A program made the position numbers and the translations under genes. Below are positions 15,296 to 28,705 of a DNA stretch of 64,000 bases, piece by piece. Numbering within the stretch: position 1 is the stretch's first letter; every line of letters begins with the position of its first letter. The stretch comes from Prosapia bicincta (lineage: Eukaryota > Arthropoda > Insecta > Hemiptera > Cercopidae), in NCBI GenBank assembly GCA_036971475.1, contig JBAIZL010000005.1, positions 172,484,386-172,548,385 of the forward strand, written 5' to 3'. The notes under the pieces are model-generated. The model did no database searches, was not told the DNA's origin, and saw nothing but the letters and a program-made list of their open reading frames with translations.

Positions 15296-15770
15296 TATTT
15301 TTTTATTTCTTATTTTTAATTAAATACTTCACTTCTATTTATTTTTACTATTTCTATGACTATTTTCTATTCTGAAAGACAGGGAAAGATTGTAAAAATA
15401 TGTAGAAACATATATTTTTTTTAAAATACCCTAGTGTAGGATTTAAACAAGTACCTTATTATCACAAATAGAGGTTTGAATACTTGAAACTACTCTCTGT
15501 TAGCAATACAAAATTGTCTGTCAAATACCATCACTTGTAGGGAGAAGAATAAGGAAAACTAGGAAAAAAATAAGGAAAAGAAGTCAGAATTAGTAGAACT
15601 AAGGCAAGGACCATAATAATCCCGTGCTTCTGAAAATAAGGAACAATTATTGTTGCATTCAGTAAATAAGTTACCTGAAGTAAACTTGCTCTTAACTTGG
15701 ATTAAAAAACTGTTTCAGTCACCTTTTCTAATATTCATTCTATTGACTTGACATTAACAAAATTAATTTT
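15296..15770. other. AT-rich DNA with an old repeat fragment
   Basis: AAATTGTCTGTCAAATACCATCACTTG near 15510 resembles AAATTGTCTATCAAACACTGAATCACTTG near 13144, so both are probably copies of one dispersed repeat. No gene. Confidence 0.35.
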
Positions 15771-15918
15771 TGAATTTTGTAGTCCATTACGTTCGGTGGA
15801 TCTTATTAATCACTTAAACAATAGTTTATGACTATCCAAACTTGAAATTATGTAAATTTGTTAAAACTTATAAAATTTAAAGTTCAGATAGTCATAAACT
15901 ATTGTTTAAGTGATTAAT
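15771..15918. repeat. Foldback made of inverted ends of the 51.7-kb PLE family
   Basis: Starts TTGAATTTTGTAGTCCATTACG, as at 51720 and 16462. ATCACTTAAACAATAGTTTA pairs with TAAACTATTGTTTAAGTGAT near 15905. No coding sequence. Confidence 0.85.
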
Positions 15919-16460
15919 AAAATGAATTTACCCAAGATCTTGAAATGTTTGTTGCAACATGTCATGTAATTAAATATTGAATTAGTTAAAGGTCTTATAA
16001 ATGGGATGATTTACTTACTTGCATTATAAGGCCATATTTTTGTAGAGGAACATTATATAAAGATATACTATCAGTCAAAATACATTTTTGAAGAGATGGG
16101 ATTTTCAAAATAAAACCAATAAGCATTCAGTTTCCTGCATCAAACAATTATAGAAATATTGAACGGCATACTACCTTTTGATTCTTTCATGGGCATCAAA
16201 CGTGTATAAAATACAAGGAAATGGTAACTATTATACATTTATCTCTTTATGTTCAAAACTATTTGCTGAAGTACAAGCCCTGAGTTAACCTCAGGACATT
16301 TAGACCATTTAAAAAATTTTGATTGAAGAATAGGATCATTGAAAAGTAATCAGTAAAATAACTAGTTACCTAGATGCCATAGAAGAGATGAGCTCTATGA
16401 GAATTATAAAGTAAATGATAATTATCCTTAGTTATAGTTAAATAATTACTTATTTAACTC

Positions 16461-16845
16461 TTGAATTTTGTAGTCCATTATGTTCGGTGAATCTTAATTA
16501 ATCACTTTAACATTAGTTTATGACTATCCGAACTTTAAATTTTTTAAATTTGTGAAAACTTACTGAGACAGAACATTTTTGATTGCTATGTGGCGATCTT
16601 CATCAGTGTCTTCTGCTTGGAGATGTTGGGTCAAGCGGTGATTTTAAAGGCAGGTTTTCGATAGTATCAAAGAGTATGTGTGATTTGTATTGTGTTTGTT
16701 CGTTTAATATATTTGTACTTTGTGTTTTTGTGTGTCTGTAAATTTCATATTGTTCTAGTGTGTTGAGATGTGGTCCTTTTTTGATGTGTAGGATTTCTAG
16801 GTTATGGTCAATATCTGTGCATTTGGTATGGTAATGTTAAAGTGA
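16461..16845 (-). mobile_element. Penelope-like retroelement, short 3' end copy
   Basis: Collinear with 51717-52075 (shared words GTAGTCCATTA, ACTGAGACAGAAC, GGTTTTCGATAG, TCAAAGAGTATGTGTGATTTG). Only the last part of the GIY-YIG protein and the 3' end remain. The hammerhead-like box is degraded (CTGATGA kept, GAAAA changed to AAAAA). Confidence 0.75.
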
Positions 16846-16849
16846 TTAA

Positions 16850-19241
16850 ATGCTTATATATAAGTTTTAAAACAATGATACAGGTTAAATTCTAAAGTTA
16901 AATATTAGCTTATGTTTTCAGGAAGAAAATAAAAGTGGTAACAAGAACTCCCTACATGTGTGGAGTTACTACTTACAACCTCTAGCACTGCAAGTACACT
17001 TGAACTGTTTAATAACATTTTTTTGTTTTTTAATAATGCAATTTAATTTTTTAAACTCCCATAAACTTTATAAATATATAGTTGTGTAATTAGGAAACAA
17101 TCAGTTAATTTTTACTATTTTCCAAACATAACATTTATCAACAAGCCTACTTTAGTTTACAAATTACCATCCATATTAAGTTTTTGAAGAAACAACATTT
17201 GCTAAAAACAATTTTTAAAAGATATCAGTCAGTTTTGTATAAAATAATTTATATTGCTTAAAGACAAATTATTGAATAACTTGATATTTTATTTAGGTAT
17301 TATTAAAATTATTATAAAATTATATATTGAAATTATTATTAAACACCACTTAACTAACTAAATAGAGTTGCCTTCTACGCCTAAGATAGTTAGTTAATGG
17401 GAGGAGGAAATGGTTAATTACTAAAAAAAGAGCGGGAGATCCTGGCACATTAAAAGTTACTTTACTCTTCTCGAGTTTGAACTGTAGATGCTAGGTGGTT
17501 TGATGTTTTTCATACAGCAATGCCAACTTTACAAACAGACATTTCTTTTCCTGCAAACATCCGCTTGACTTTGAATAACCATTCCTGGAACTTTCTGACC
17601 CTACCTCATAAGTAAAATATTTATGAGTATATTTAATTCATGCACTTAAAATTTTATATTAGTTTAGAAAAAAGTTTACTTACCTTCTTTAATAAATTTC
17701 CTCTCTTTGATAACTAGATTGTGACAACCCTGAAAATACCCTTATACAAATCAAAAATATGTAAACACTTTCATATAGTAGCACTTACTTAAATCCATTC
17801 ATTGTGGTGACATATCTCAGTTCTATACTAATAACAGTAGTGTGGTTTAACAACAGTTGTAGCTGTATAATGTTCCTAAAATTGCATCTCTGACCTTTAG
17901 ACCTTTGGAATAAACTGTTGAGATGCATCAGTGTGTTTCTTTTATATTTCAACTTTTAATTAGCGGTACTATCTTTGATTCTGTACCACCTGTGTTTTAC
18001 TGTTATAGTGTTTTTTAGTGTCTTATTTGTGCTTTGTGCCACAAAGGCAGTCAAACAGATGACCCTTGATGTTGGATAAAATTGATAACAAATTCAACAC
18101 CGAATTTAGAGGCAGCATGAACAACTAAAGGAATAGCCAAGTACAAGCTAAGTAAAACAGGTATGATATAAAGAATTCTATGGTGACCAGATATACTAAA
18201 GGATCAGAACACAGTGCAGCCTGTACCAATTTCAAAATACAAGTTGACCTAGGACGGAGATGAATTTTACTTTTAATGATTAAATTGAAGCTTCCAGCAG
18301 CTATAAATAAATTAATTTTATAAAAAGTATAACATTTATCATGGATTTAAAGGCATTTAAAGTGTAGCAAAAGTGTTAATAAATGCTACTGTACGCAAGT
18401 GTTTATATATTATGTGATAATGTATATTAGTATACACTAGCTTGAGTTGAACATTGAAACAAAAAATGTAAAATATGTACTGAGAAATATCTTAAAAATC
18501 ACGATTAATAACACAGTACCTATTTTTGTAAAAAGACAAACATAAAATAATTTTAAAAATATTTGAATAAAACAAGTAGCTGGTTCAAAATATTGTTTCA
18601 AGTGTCTTTATTACTTATGTACATTTAAGGCAACAATTGTGACATCTAATCTACATTGAACACATTGACGTACGATTGTTAGATTTATTTTGTACTTGTC
18701 AAATTATTTAAAAATACACTATATTCTAACTTATATTCAAGTGACAAAATTGTTTTAAATATTTCGTTCAAGGTTTTCTCAATCTTAGGCCTACAAAGTT
18801 ATATTTACAACAGCAATAAATTAAAATATTACAACTAGATCCAAGGTTTTTACCCACCAAACTATTTACAAATGTGTTCTACACAGTTTTTTGTTTCGTA
18901 ATTTTGAAATAATTTTTACAATATCAGTAGAGATTATAAATAAGTAACGTTATTGTTAAAACGATACTTCTGTTTTAATTAATGTAACAATCTCAATATA
19001 ATTTTTGTCAATAAGGCAATTTCTCTTAAAAAAAAAAACAACTGATAACTACTCCATTGTATACAAGGTCTTTTGAAATTTTCCAACTAGTTGAAAATTA
19101 AATCGAGATCAATATTTAGCATCATGATTAGATAAAAACAGATTAGATATAAAACTCTGTAAGTTTAACAATTACAAATATAAATTTTAGACAACATTAT
19201 ATCTACTAAACCAATCACATAATAATTAAAATAACGTTTTC
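16850..19241. other. AT-rich intergenic DNA downstream of ken
   Basis: No gene seen. Small items: an inverted pair CTTAACTAACTAA / TTAGTTAAT at about 17350-17398, and a single PLE-end word TAGTAGCACTTACTT at 17778. Confidence 0.4.
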
Positions 19242-19245
19242 TTAA

Positions 19246-20165
19246 CACGTTGGCTGCGGCGGAAGTCTATCGGCTTCCGAGTGGGGGCTTCTCGGGTGCG
19301 GCGGAAGCCTATAGGATTCTCTCGTCCATTTTCATTACATGTCGGGTTTACAACTGCAGTTATTGCTTTAGTTAGCTGTTTCTCTCGCAGAGTGGTGGGT
19401 GTGTACGTGTGTTTCTTGTGTAGCAATAGTTTTCCATTTCGCTTACCAAAGGACGGTATATTATTCATTTGTTTTTGTAAATAAATAGTGTTAGTTTTAG
19501 TGTTTTATCTCTGTAAAATAATGGCTGGTACATCTAAGGACATGGTTTTAAATGTAAATAGTGCTTTGAACGATGTTGGTGACTACTCCGAGACTAGTTC
19601 CGGTGATAAGTCCAGTGACATTGATGCCGCCGATCTAGATGGCGAACTTATATCTACAGACAATGAAAGTAAGTCAGATGATGATGATTCAGACAATTAC
19701 AACCCTACTTGGTGTCATTATAACACTATTGGTATGAGGGACATACCATTTACTCGACGGAATATATATATAACAATAAATAGGCAAAAGTGTAATTTTT
19801 TTACAATGGTATCTTCTAGCGGTAATGTGAAAGCCTATCGGCTTCCGATATGTGACGTTATAATATTAGCTGAAAAGCATTCAAAATGTTTTTTTTCTTC
19901 TGATAAATTATTTATTTCATTATTATTTATGATATATGACAATAAATAGTCAGAAGTAAAATTTGTCTTACAATGTGACCTTTTAGCAGCGCTGCGGAAG
20001 CCTATCGGCTTCCAAAAATTATGACTTCATATTATCACCTGAAAAGCATTGAAATTATTTTTTTTCTGAAAACTGTCTTTTTTCATTGAATTAAATAAAA
20101 AAATTGTAAACAAAAATTTCAGGACCGGTACAAGGTATGCCCCAAATTCCGCCGCAGCGAACGTG
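19246..20165 (+). mobile_element. piggyBac-like transposon, 920 bp, internally deleted
   Basis: Terminal inverted repeats CACGTTGGCTGCGGCGGAA and CACGTTCGCTGCGGCGGAA (one mismatch) are flanked on both sides by TTAA (19242-19245 and 20166-20169), the piggyBac target site. An 18-bp imperfect palindrome, GGAAGCCTATCGGCTTCC or variants, occurs at 19261, 19303, 19829 and 19996; such subterminal repeats are probable transposase-binding sites. Inside is only the acidic N-terminus of a transposase. The element cannot move by itself but still has both ends. Confidence 0.9.
19521..19949 (+). pseudogene. piggyBac transposase N-terminal fragment
   Basis: From MAGTSKD onward, about 95 residues look like the acidic/serine N-terminal segment of a piggyBac transposase (SSGDKSSDIDAADLDGEL, then DNESKSDDDDSDNYNPTW). 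The frame then runs into subterminal non-coding DNA, including palindrome copy 3 (KAYRLPICD), and stops. The DDE catalytic domain and Cys-rich C-terminus are absent. The upstream in-frame ATG at 19488 adds a hydrophobic stretch that is unlikely to be native. Confidence 0.75.
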
Positions 20166-20169
20166 TTAA

Positions 20170-22790
20170 TGACAATTAATTATGAATGAAATACATGTCC
20201 AATGAAAAAATAACATTTTAAAATGATTTTGATTGGTAAAATAATCTTTACATTATTATTTTTAATGGAATCAAATTCTAATCTACACTTTAAAATATTT
20301 AAATAGCAAGAATTTCATCAACATTTAGTCTTAACTTAAAAATTATATAACTTAAACCCCTTTTAGAATAGTAAAATTTAGAATACAATAGTTCAGCAAT
20401 TTAGGACCACTTGTGGGAGATCCTCTATCTTCTTGGTCTTCTAAAACTTTCATAATTATATTTCACAAAAATTGCAGTAAATGTTTTAAAGGATGACATG
20501 TACATTCAGAGAAGCATACTGTCTGTTTTTTAGTTGTTTTCCAATGCAGCTCCAAGTAATTCTGTATTTTATAAAATACAATAAGTGTTTAGAATGAAAT
20601 TATTCCCAGTTGTCATAAACAGTGAAATGAATGTAATAGCAGAAATTGAATTAATAGGTGCAGCAGAAATGTTCGTAATCATATTGGTCATATTGTGATT
20701 TTAACAAATATAAATACAATTAATAGCCTATATTACCACAATTAAAAATATTATTTTTTAAAATTGTGTGCTATAAATAAATTTGAAAAAGTTGTATAGA
20801 TTTTCATTCTATAAGTTTGAAAAAAAATAGTAAACACTTGTTTCTAATTTCAAAATAGATAAGAAATTTTAGACATATCATTTTCTTGTTTTAACTTACA
20901 TTAAACATAATTTCATTAAGAACCTTTCTGATTTCAAAGGAAAATATCTTTGGATATTAAATCGAAATTACAATAATATGCAACAAGACATAAGAGAGTT
21001 TTTATGTTAAAACAAAAAGTTTTTTATATAAGATTCATTTGTATTTCTTGTACCATAATATTTTTAAGCACTAAAATGTATTAAAGAAGATGTACTACTA
21101 TATAATACTTATTAATAAACATACTGAATTCCAATTTTAAAATCAGTATTACAATTTTTATAAATATTATTTTGAAATAATAACTTGTTAATAAATATAA
21201 AATTTAAAAAATTTAAACTATTATATTTTTCAAAGTCATGACTAAACTTATGAAATTTTTTAAACTATTTTTTTATTACTAATAGTAATTATAGTCTTCA
21301 CTCAATTTGGGCAAAATAAAAATGATATCTTTTTGTAAATTGTTACATAAATATGTAGCTTCTGGTTATTTCCAATTTTAAGTGAGTAAAATAAATGGTA
21401 AATGATATTTTCAGATATCATAAATGGCAGCTAAGTTGTAATAGATACAAATGGAAGACATTTGAATTTAGCACTTTTTTCTTATTTCATTTTCTAAATA
21501 TAAAACTTCATTTTTGTTGCTACAATATAATTTATTACATTATTACTATACATTTATTACAAATCTAATATCTATAGCACAAAATTGGATTAATAGATTA
21601 GTTTTGGCCTCATTTAGAAGTTAAAATGTAAAACTTTATAAAATGTGTTTATATATTATAATTTATCATTAATTATTGTCGAAAAATAGCAGGCAGTTGT
21701 TTCTTAACAATAAACGATTTGTTTACAGATTTATCCACATTACTTTTACACTGCTGGATAAACATTTGTTCCTCAATATTCAAGAAACACTAAAAATGCT
21801 GTTAATTTTATAGTTGAGGTTATTGACGCGCTACTTTTATCAGTTAATTATATTTATATTTCTTACTGATTCTTTTTGTCTATGTACATTAAAATATAAA
21901 CCTCTAGCAGAATATTTAGCAATGACATGTATTTTAAAATGTACAATTTAATTACCATTATATTACCATTTTACTAATTCACTAGAAATGATTTTTGTAA
22001 ATAAATTATTTAGTTTTGTTTCAGGTGGTATGTATAAGTACAAATATTGTCTTATAAGTGATAGCTATATCACAAGAATTCATCAAAATTTCTTAAATAT
22101 TGAACGTTTTTAACATATCATATTCAAAGTTCTGGTAACTGGCTTAGATAAAACTACAAAATTAAAAATGTTGCTAGTATTATTGATGATCTTTATCAAA
22201 CTTACAAACCCTTCAGTTATGAAGGAATTGATGGATTGGTTGTACTGTAAATGGTTTATTACACCTTATAAAAAAAATTACACTTTTATCTGGGTCTATA
22301 ATTTATGACAAATTTTGGAATTTGTTAAAATGTTCAACCACCAGAGAATACAAGCAAGTCCTGAAAGATTAGGTAAATTCAAATTACACTAAGATTTTGT
22401 TAAAAAGTTATATTTAGTGAAATTACTAATGTAAATGTAGACAAATAAAATTTCTTTGGTAGGTTTTATAATTCATAATGTTCGGCGATCCATCTAAATA
22501 GACACTTTGTAAATAACATGATGCACAAATTTATAATTAATTTTGTTTAACTTAGTGAGATAAAATATTTTCTATTCCGTTAGGAATAATTAAATTCTTG
22601 ATCAGATACTAAATAGGATTGCCTACGGCAGTCCAAAATTTTGTCTCAGTAAACTTTCAAAAATTTAGTTCAATTATAAGTTTGTGTGTCGCGATATTAC
22701 AAAGTTTCTACTTTGATGTAAAGATTTATTTTTAAAATTTTTCCCTATTGTAGCATTAGTTAAAGAATGTTTTCATTAAAACCACAATAA
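20170..22790. other. Long AT-rich intergenic DNA, no gene seen
   Basis: No frame above 60 residues, no satellite and no RNA gene recognised. A fragment of the 51.7-kb PLE family end (TAATTCATAATGTTCGGCGATC) lies at about 22467. Confidence 0.5.
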
Positions 22791-22917
22791 GAGGAAAACA
22801 AATGGTGAGAGTGAGGGGAATTGAATAGAGGGAAGTAAGAGAGAGAAAACGATAGAAGGAGAGGGTCGGAAAGGGATGGTGAATAGAAGAGGAAAAGGGA
22901 AAGGTTGAAGGAATATA

Positions 22918-24213
22918 CAGTAATACCCCATACTTACGCAATAGGTGGGACCGAGCGATAGCCGTGTAAGTCGAATTCGCATAAGTCGGGGTATAATTTT
23001 ACATACAATTACATAGGAACCATGTTTAATTGGGATCAAAGACTAAATAAATTAATAATTTAGAAGAAAGAAGTGTATGTATTAAAATCATAAATACATA
23101 ATACAACAAAAGTAAGTAAAAAGAAGTTACTTTGACATTGAAGGCTTCATAAAATCTAATAAATTGGTTTGACTAATTGAAGATATTTTCTTCTCACGCA
23201 GAATTTCCTTGTAACTCGCTATTTTTTTTTTTTTTTTTTTTTTTTTTTGTGGCAGAAATAGGTTTATTGGTGGAGTCTATGTTTTCCAAAATTTTTAAGC
23301 CTTATTCAATTAAAATAAGGCATTTGTCAAGTTTCTGACCATCATTTCATCTTCTAAGTCAACTGGGTCTAAAGAATCTATGTTTTTAAGGTCTTGCTTT
23401 TGCTCATGCATTTATGAGCTCATCAATGAATTGTCAGCTCCTGGTTGTGTAAATCCAGCTATTCTTGAATGTTAATACTATCCATTTCTAAATTTAGTTG
23501 TCTGGCAAAACCGACACCTTCTTCAATCACATCAGCAATTTCATCCGACTCTTGCACTAATTCCGCTTGAGTTTCATTGGCGAAAAAAATAGACAGAACT
23601 TTTTCCAAACGCCATTGAAAGTTTTTTTGCGAAATTTCATTTGATGATTGTTCAACAGAGAGTTCGTTGTTCTGTCTCATAGATTCATGCAAATGCGCAA
23701 ATGATCTTCTTGTGTATCAAGGTCTAAATATTTTGATGTAACTCCCTGATCCATCGGTTGAAGCAAACTGGTTGTGTTTGGTGACAAAAATATAACTTTC
23801 AAGTGTGTGTCGAAATTAGTTAAAGTAGTAGGAGGATGGCCGGGTATATTGTCAAATAATAGGAATTACTTTTAAAGGAATTTGTTTAGACTGACAATAA
23901 CGTTCGACTTGATGTAAGAAATGATGACCTAACTATCCTCAAAAAGAGATGCTCACACCATAGCCTTCCGATTCGACTTCCAAATCGCGGGTAAGCCAGC
24001 TTTAGAAATATTGTTTAATGCCCTTGGATTATCTGAGCGATAAAACTATGAGAGGTTGCAACTTACAGTTACTTCTCTATATGCGCTGTTATAGTTCTTT
24101 TAGGCATTTTCTTCCAGAACAGGCCAGTTTCTGCGTAGCTCGGACAGTATGATTTAAATCCATGTAACTTGGGAATCGCGTAAGACGGGGTAGCTTAAGT
24201 CGAGGTATTAACT
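22918..24213 (-). mobile_element. Tigger/pogo-type DNA transposon fossil
   Basis: The left end CAGTAATACCCCATACTTACG after TA and the right end (reverse complement AGTTAATACCTCGACTTAAG) match Tigger-style termini. The minus strand encodes a decayed DDE transposase: FDNIPGHPPTTL (23821-23859) and NTTSLLQPMDQGV (about 23741-23780) are the classic catalytic-domain blocks, followed by the C-terminal helix-rich piece at 23459-23692. There are several stops and frameshifts. A run of about 26 Ts at 23223 is a later expansion. Confidence 0.88.
23459..23692 (-). pseudogene. C-terminal part of the Tigger transposase
   Basis: A 77-residue open piece, acidic and helical (NFQWRLEKVLSIFF, QESDEIADVIEEG), placed correctly after the DDE blocks. 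It is separated from them by a stop codon just before the Met that opens this frame. Confidence 0.6.
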
Positions 24214-24539
24214 AAGAGAGAAAGGAAGAGGACTTAAGACAAAGAAAAATATGGGAATGAGGAGGAGGAGAAACTACAGGATAAGGAGAGAGAGAGGGGG
24301 GAGAGCAAGGGAAAGAAAGAGAGAGGGAGAGCAAGAGAGAGAGAGAGAGGGGGGAGGGGCAGGGTAAGAGAAACAGAAAGAAGAAGAGTTACTGTGGCTT
24401 AAAAACTATTATTGACGGAGAAGTCAATAAGCTGCAGTCCTTATAAACAATTTTAATTCCACACATGTAATTATGGTTTTCATAGATAGATTTTAATGTT
24501 GTCAAAAACTATTTTAGCCATCAAATATCAGTCAACACA

Positions 24540-24720
24540 TATATTGCAGAATAAACAAAAAATTGATTAGCGTGTCCCATTGGTTGACAATGGGACATAA
24601 CTCCTGAAATGGCCATCCTCAAAAATTATTAAAGTAAATGCTCTAATAGACAAGTGTAACATATTTACAAGTGTTTTTAGTTAAAAACTAGTAGCTCACG
24701 TGAAAATGGAATCAACTACC
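24540..24720. mobile_element. PLE end fragment, 28-kb family
   Basis: Ends with AACTAGTAGCTCACGTGAA then ATGGAATCAAC, as at 30543-30572, and contains TATTTACAAGTGTTTTTAGTT, as in the 15.1-kb foldback. No coding sequence. Confidence 0.6.
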
Positions 24721-27700
24721 AAAAAAAATGGTGGTAAATTGGCTACATTTATAACATTTTCCCTTCCCCACTTCCTTGAGGTGAAGGGAAAATTGCATCT
24801 CAGAGCAATGATTCTATTAGTTCTATCTACATCTGTCAGGTAAGCAATAAAACTTCTAGTGTGATCTGTTAGCTAAGGACCTTGCCAAACTTAACAAAAC
24901 GAAATTTAGAGAGAGAAGATCGGTGGAAAGAACAATTTTGTAAATGAAATCCAAAGCAATGAAAACTACCATAAAAAACTGATATAGAGCTGATATTTTT
25001 ACAACATAAATAATAAATTGTTGTACAGAATTGTAAGAGGTATGAATATCACAAACAAAGAAATAATATCATGTTTTTAAACAGTAAATTTTAGAGCAAT
25101 TCCTACTCATAAACTTAATAAATAGATTCCACAAGTCCTTTTTGAAAGTTGGGACATACTGCAAGATAGATATATTGATATATTTGGTCAGGGAACCAAT
25201 CAAAATTGAGATGGAATTGATAACAATCATCTACAATGTAGTAACGTCAAATGCTTAAATAAAAAACCATTAACAGAACAAAACCACGAAGAACAGAAAT
25301 ACTTACAAAAGCAATATATTTAGAATTACTTAACCTTATTGCACTATTAGAAATTGACTAAACCTGTTCATAGATCTACCACATGAAACAAAGTAGAACA
25401 ATTTTTTATGAACCAGAACAAATATTTTTTTACAAATAATTATTAAGATTTTGAATTCCCAATTAATCATATTGCTTGTAAAAAAATCGAGCAGTAATTA
25501 TAGAAAATAAATATTTTAATACTTAATTCTGATTGATAAAATGCCAGATACCAAAGCATTTACTGTATACGTATGATGAGTAAATGTTAATTAATTCAAG
25601 TAACAAAAACAATTTTTATAAAACTCTTGTATAAAAATACAACTTAAAAAGATATAAGGAATTTTTTGACAAAAATATTCAACTTTTTGCAATTATTGTT
25701 TAACATGACATCAGCCAAGGCTAGCTAGCAAAAGAACTTATAATAAGACAAATACAATTGCAACGCTTCACAGAAGCATGTCACTTTTATCTTTCAAATT
25801 ACTAGAGACTAGCAAGTAACAAATATTTTTGATCAATATATTTTGCTTTACAAAAATAGATTTGTAAATACTGTATATATTTACAAGTAACACTAAAATG
25901 TACAAAAGTTAATAAACTCTATATTTAAATAAAATAAATTACATAGTGCTTGTCCTCAAAGTGAGTGAATTCTTTTATTATAAAATTTGTATAACTAATA
26001 TATTCAAACATTTATACATTTCTTGTTAACAGTATGTATAATTTTATATTTGAAATGAAATTATAGTTATAAATTATAGGTTAAGAGAAAATCACAACTC
26101 TGATAACTGTTCAGACAACAAAATAATAAAACAGGGTTTAACACTGAAGAAAATTAGACAAAATAAGTTTAGCATTTTTTAATATTATTATTATTATTAG
26201 ATTTGGAACATAACGTTATTGTTTGGATTGTATTGCATTTGAAATTTGCAGCAAACGTTTATAATAAAACTTAGTATTATTACGCAACATAAAAATTAAA
26301 GTAAATTTTTAAAAACTTTATTAAAATTAAATGTTTTGAACAGCGTCTAGGTTAGAGACAAAATTTCATTGTTGAACAGGATAGAACTAAATTGTGAGTG
26401 AAACAGATTCAAAGCACTCTTAGGTTACACTCAAACAAAAATGGCACAAACTCATCTTTTGTTAAATACGTAATAGAAACATGTCTCAGATATGCAGAAA
26501 CTGACCTATCCCACATTTCCCCCCCCCCCAAAAATAACTGTACCTGTGCACAAACATTAACACAAAATTTACAAGCATACAAAAACACAAAATAATCTTT
26601 TAAATGAACAAACCCAGTACATATCACATACACTCTTTTGCCATATTACTGAACACCTGCCTTTAAAATAGTGCAAACCAGCACAAAACTTCAGCTCTAT
26701 GGTCAATTTAGACTTTTATGATAATCTAGTGCCATTAAAAATGATCTGTCTCAGTAAGATATAAGAAAATTAATTTCAACTACAAGTTGGCGATAGTCGT
26801 AATAATACTAACTTTAAATATCACATTTGCTGCACTCAATGATTATTATTAAATATATAGGTCACTTGGCAAGTTCACATTTAAAAACAAATAAACAATA
26901 TAATTTATCTAGAGTACATCAATTAATTATAATCAAGTGAGACAGAATCCTTCAGTTTTTCAATGAAAATAGTTGTAAAGAAAATATAATTCACTGCTAT
27001 ATAGATTTTCCAAATTATTCGAAACCAAAAGCCATTCAGAGGTTTAGTTTTTAAAATTATAATCCAAAGCATAACTTATTTTGAAAACAGTTAAAATAAC
27101 TTATTTTAACAGTATTTTCTATATTGACTGATACAGTAATGTCTAGTCCACAATAATTTTTTCACACCAATTTTTATGTTCTCCCAATTAAGTCACTTTG
27201 TATTAAAGAATTGGGTTAAATTTTAATTTATTGTTTTTTTCATCCAATATTATGATAAAAAGTAAATAATTATTCCAGAAGTAGCAATTCTAATGTATAT
27301 TTCACCGAGCATGCAATTCACATGCTGATGGTAAACAGGTTGTACAGGTTGTATCTCAGTATTTTGTATTTTTCTTATTTGTACAAAAACTATTTTCAAA
27401 AATGAATACTTTTATCTTTCTTACATCAATTAAATTTGTAAACTGATCAATACTTACATAGCTTTAAAATAAATACTGAAAACAATTCAAATAATTTATT
27501 GTTTATTAATTTACTTAATTTTAAGTTTTGTAAACAGTTGATAAACGACTCATAACTTGTATTCATTCAAAAATTCTTCTTATTTCAATTAAAACTAAAT
27601 CAGACATCTTTAAATAGAAATATAACTTTTGCACACGTTTTATGGGATACCTTGAGAATTCAAGATTTACGGTAAACTTGTATAAAGTGATAGTTCTTAT

Positions 27701-28040
27701 TTACAATTACCGACATTTGTATCCTACTGAAGTTAAAAAAATACAGGATTCTTGGATAATGTCGGCATGTTATAAACTGACATGTACACTGGATTTATCG
27801 TATTTGGCAACTTGCTATTTGTCAGCAATTCATTATCACCGCAATAGGAGCTCTTATCTAAGTGAATTTTTGGGGCCCATTAGGCACTTGATATCACCCA
27901 ACTTTGTTGTGCTATAACTTCGTGTTTACATTTGGAGTGTCCCCAAGAAAAAAACTTTCAAATTATACATTACATATTCAGTGTATACTTTTACTGCTAA
28001 CTCATCCAATTTTAATCTACTTATGTTTTTATCAGAAACT
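24721..28040. other. Long AT-rich intergenic DNA, no gene seen
   Basis: No recognisable coding region. The frames at 26398-26633 (around a run of Cs) and 27642-27917 show no domain, bias or splice context; 27640-27910 is somewhat less AT-rich than its flanks and unexplained. Confidence 0.45.
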
Positions 28041-28705
28041 AAGTTACTACTAAACATTTGTAAATGTTTACAACCTTGTCTATAGTAGCACTTACTTATA
28101 TTTGTTGAGGACGACTGTGAGATGTGTCCTATTGTCAACTCAGACTGTAACTGATCTCAAAGTTTACTTAGGTTAGGGTATTGGGTGGGGGTAGGATATT
28201 ATGGTGGTGTGGGTGTATTTTGTGAGTATTAGGAGTTATGATGTCAAAAAGTGTGTGTGAGTTGTAATTTAATTGTGTATTGAGTATGTGTGTAGGGTGT
28301 AGTTTTAAGTGTCTGTATATTTCGTATTGTTCGGTTGTGTAGCGTTGGTTATGAATAATTTGTAGGTTAGATGTTATGTCTATGTAGTCATGTTTTGTGG
28401 AGTTGAGATGATCGGTGAAGTTTGATTGGTAGTTATTGTTTGTTAGTGCTTTTATATGTTCTTGGTAACGTGTGTAGAAGGACCTCCCTGTTTGGCCTAT
28501 GTAAAAACTGGGGCACGAACTGCAAGTTAGTTTGTAAACTCCAGTGGCGTTGTAAATGTCGTCGATTTTGTTGTTGGGCTTAAATTGTTTATTGAGAGTG
28601 TTGTGTGTGGAGTAGGCTATTTTGTAGTTGTATTTTCGTATTGTGTTGGTTAAATTGTGGGTTTTGGATGATCTGTATGGTATTGATAAGTATTTTATGG
28701 GAATG

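Larger units (their letters stand above)
22795..24391. repeat. Polypurine (GA-rich) tract split by a Tigger insertion
   Basis: 22795-22910 and 24214-24391 are almost pure G/A on the plus strand, with runs such as GAGAGAGAGAGGGGGGAG. They were one tract before the transposon at 22918-24213 inserted. Confidence 0.8.

Noticed and set aside
27642..27917. 91-residue plus-strand frame
   Set aside because: No domain, splice context or conservation signal recognisable; kept only as unexplained DNA.
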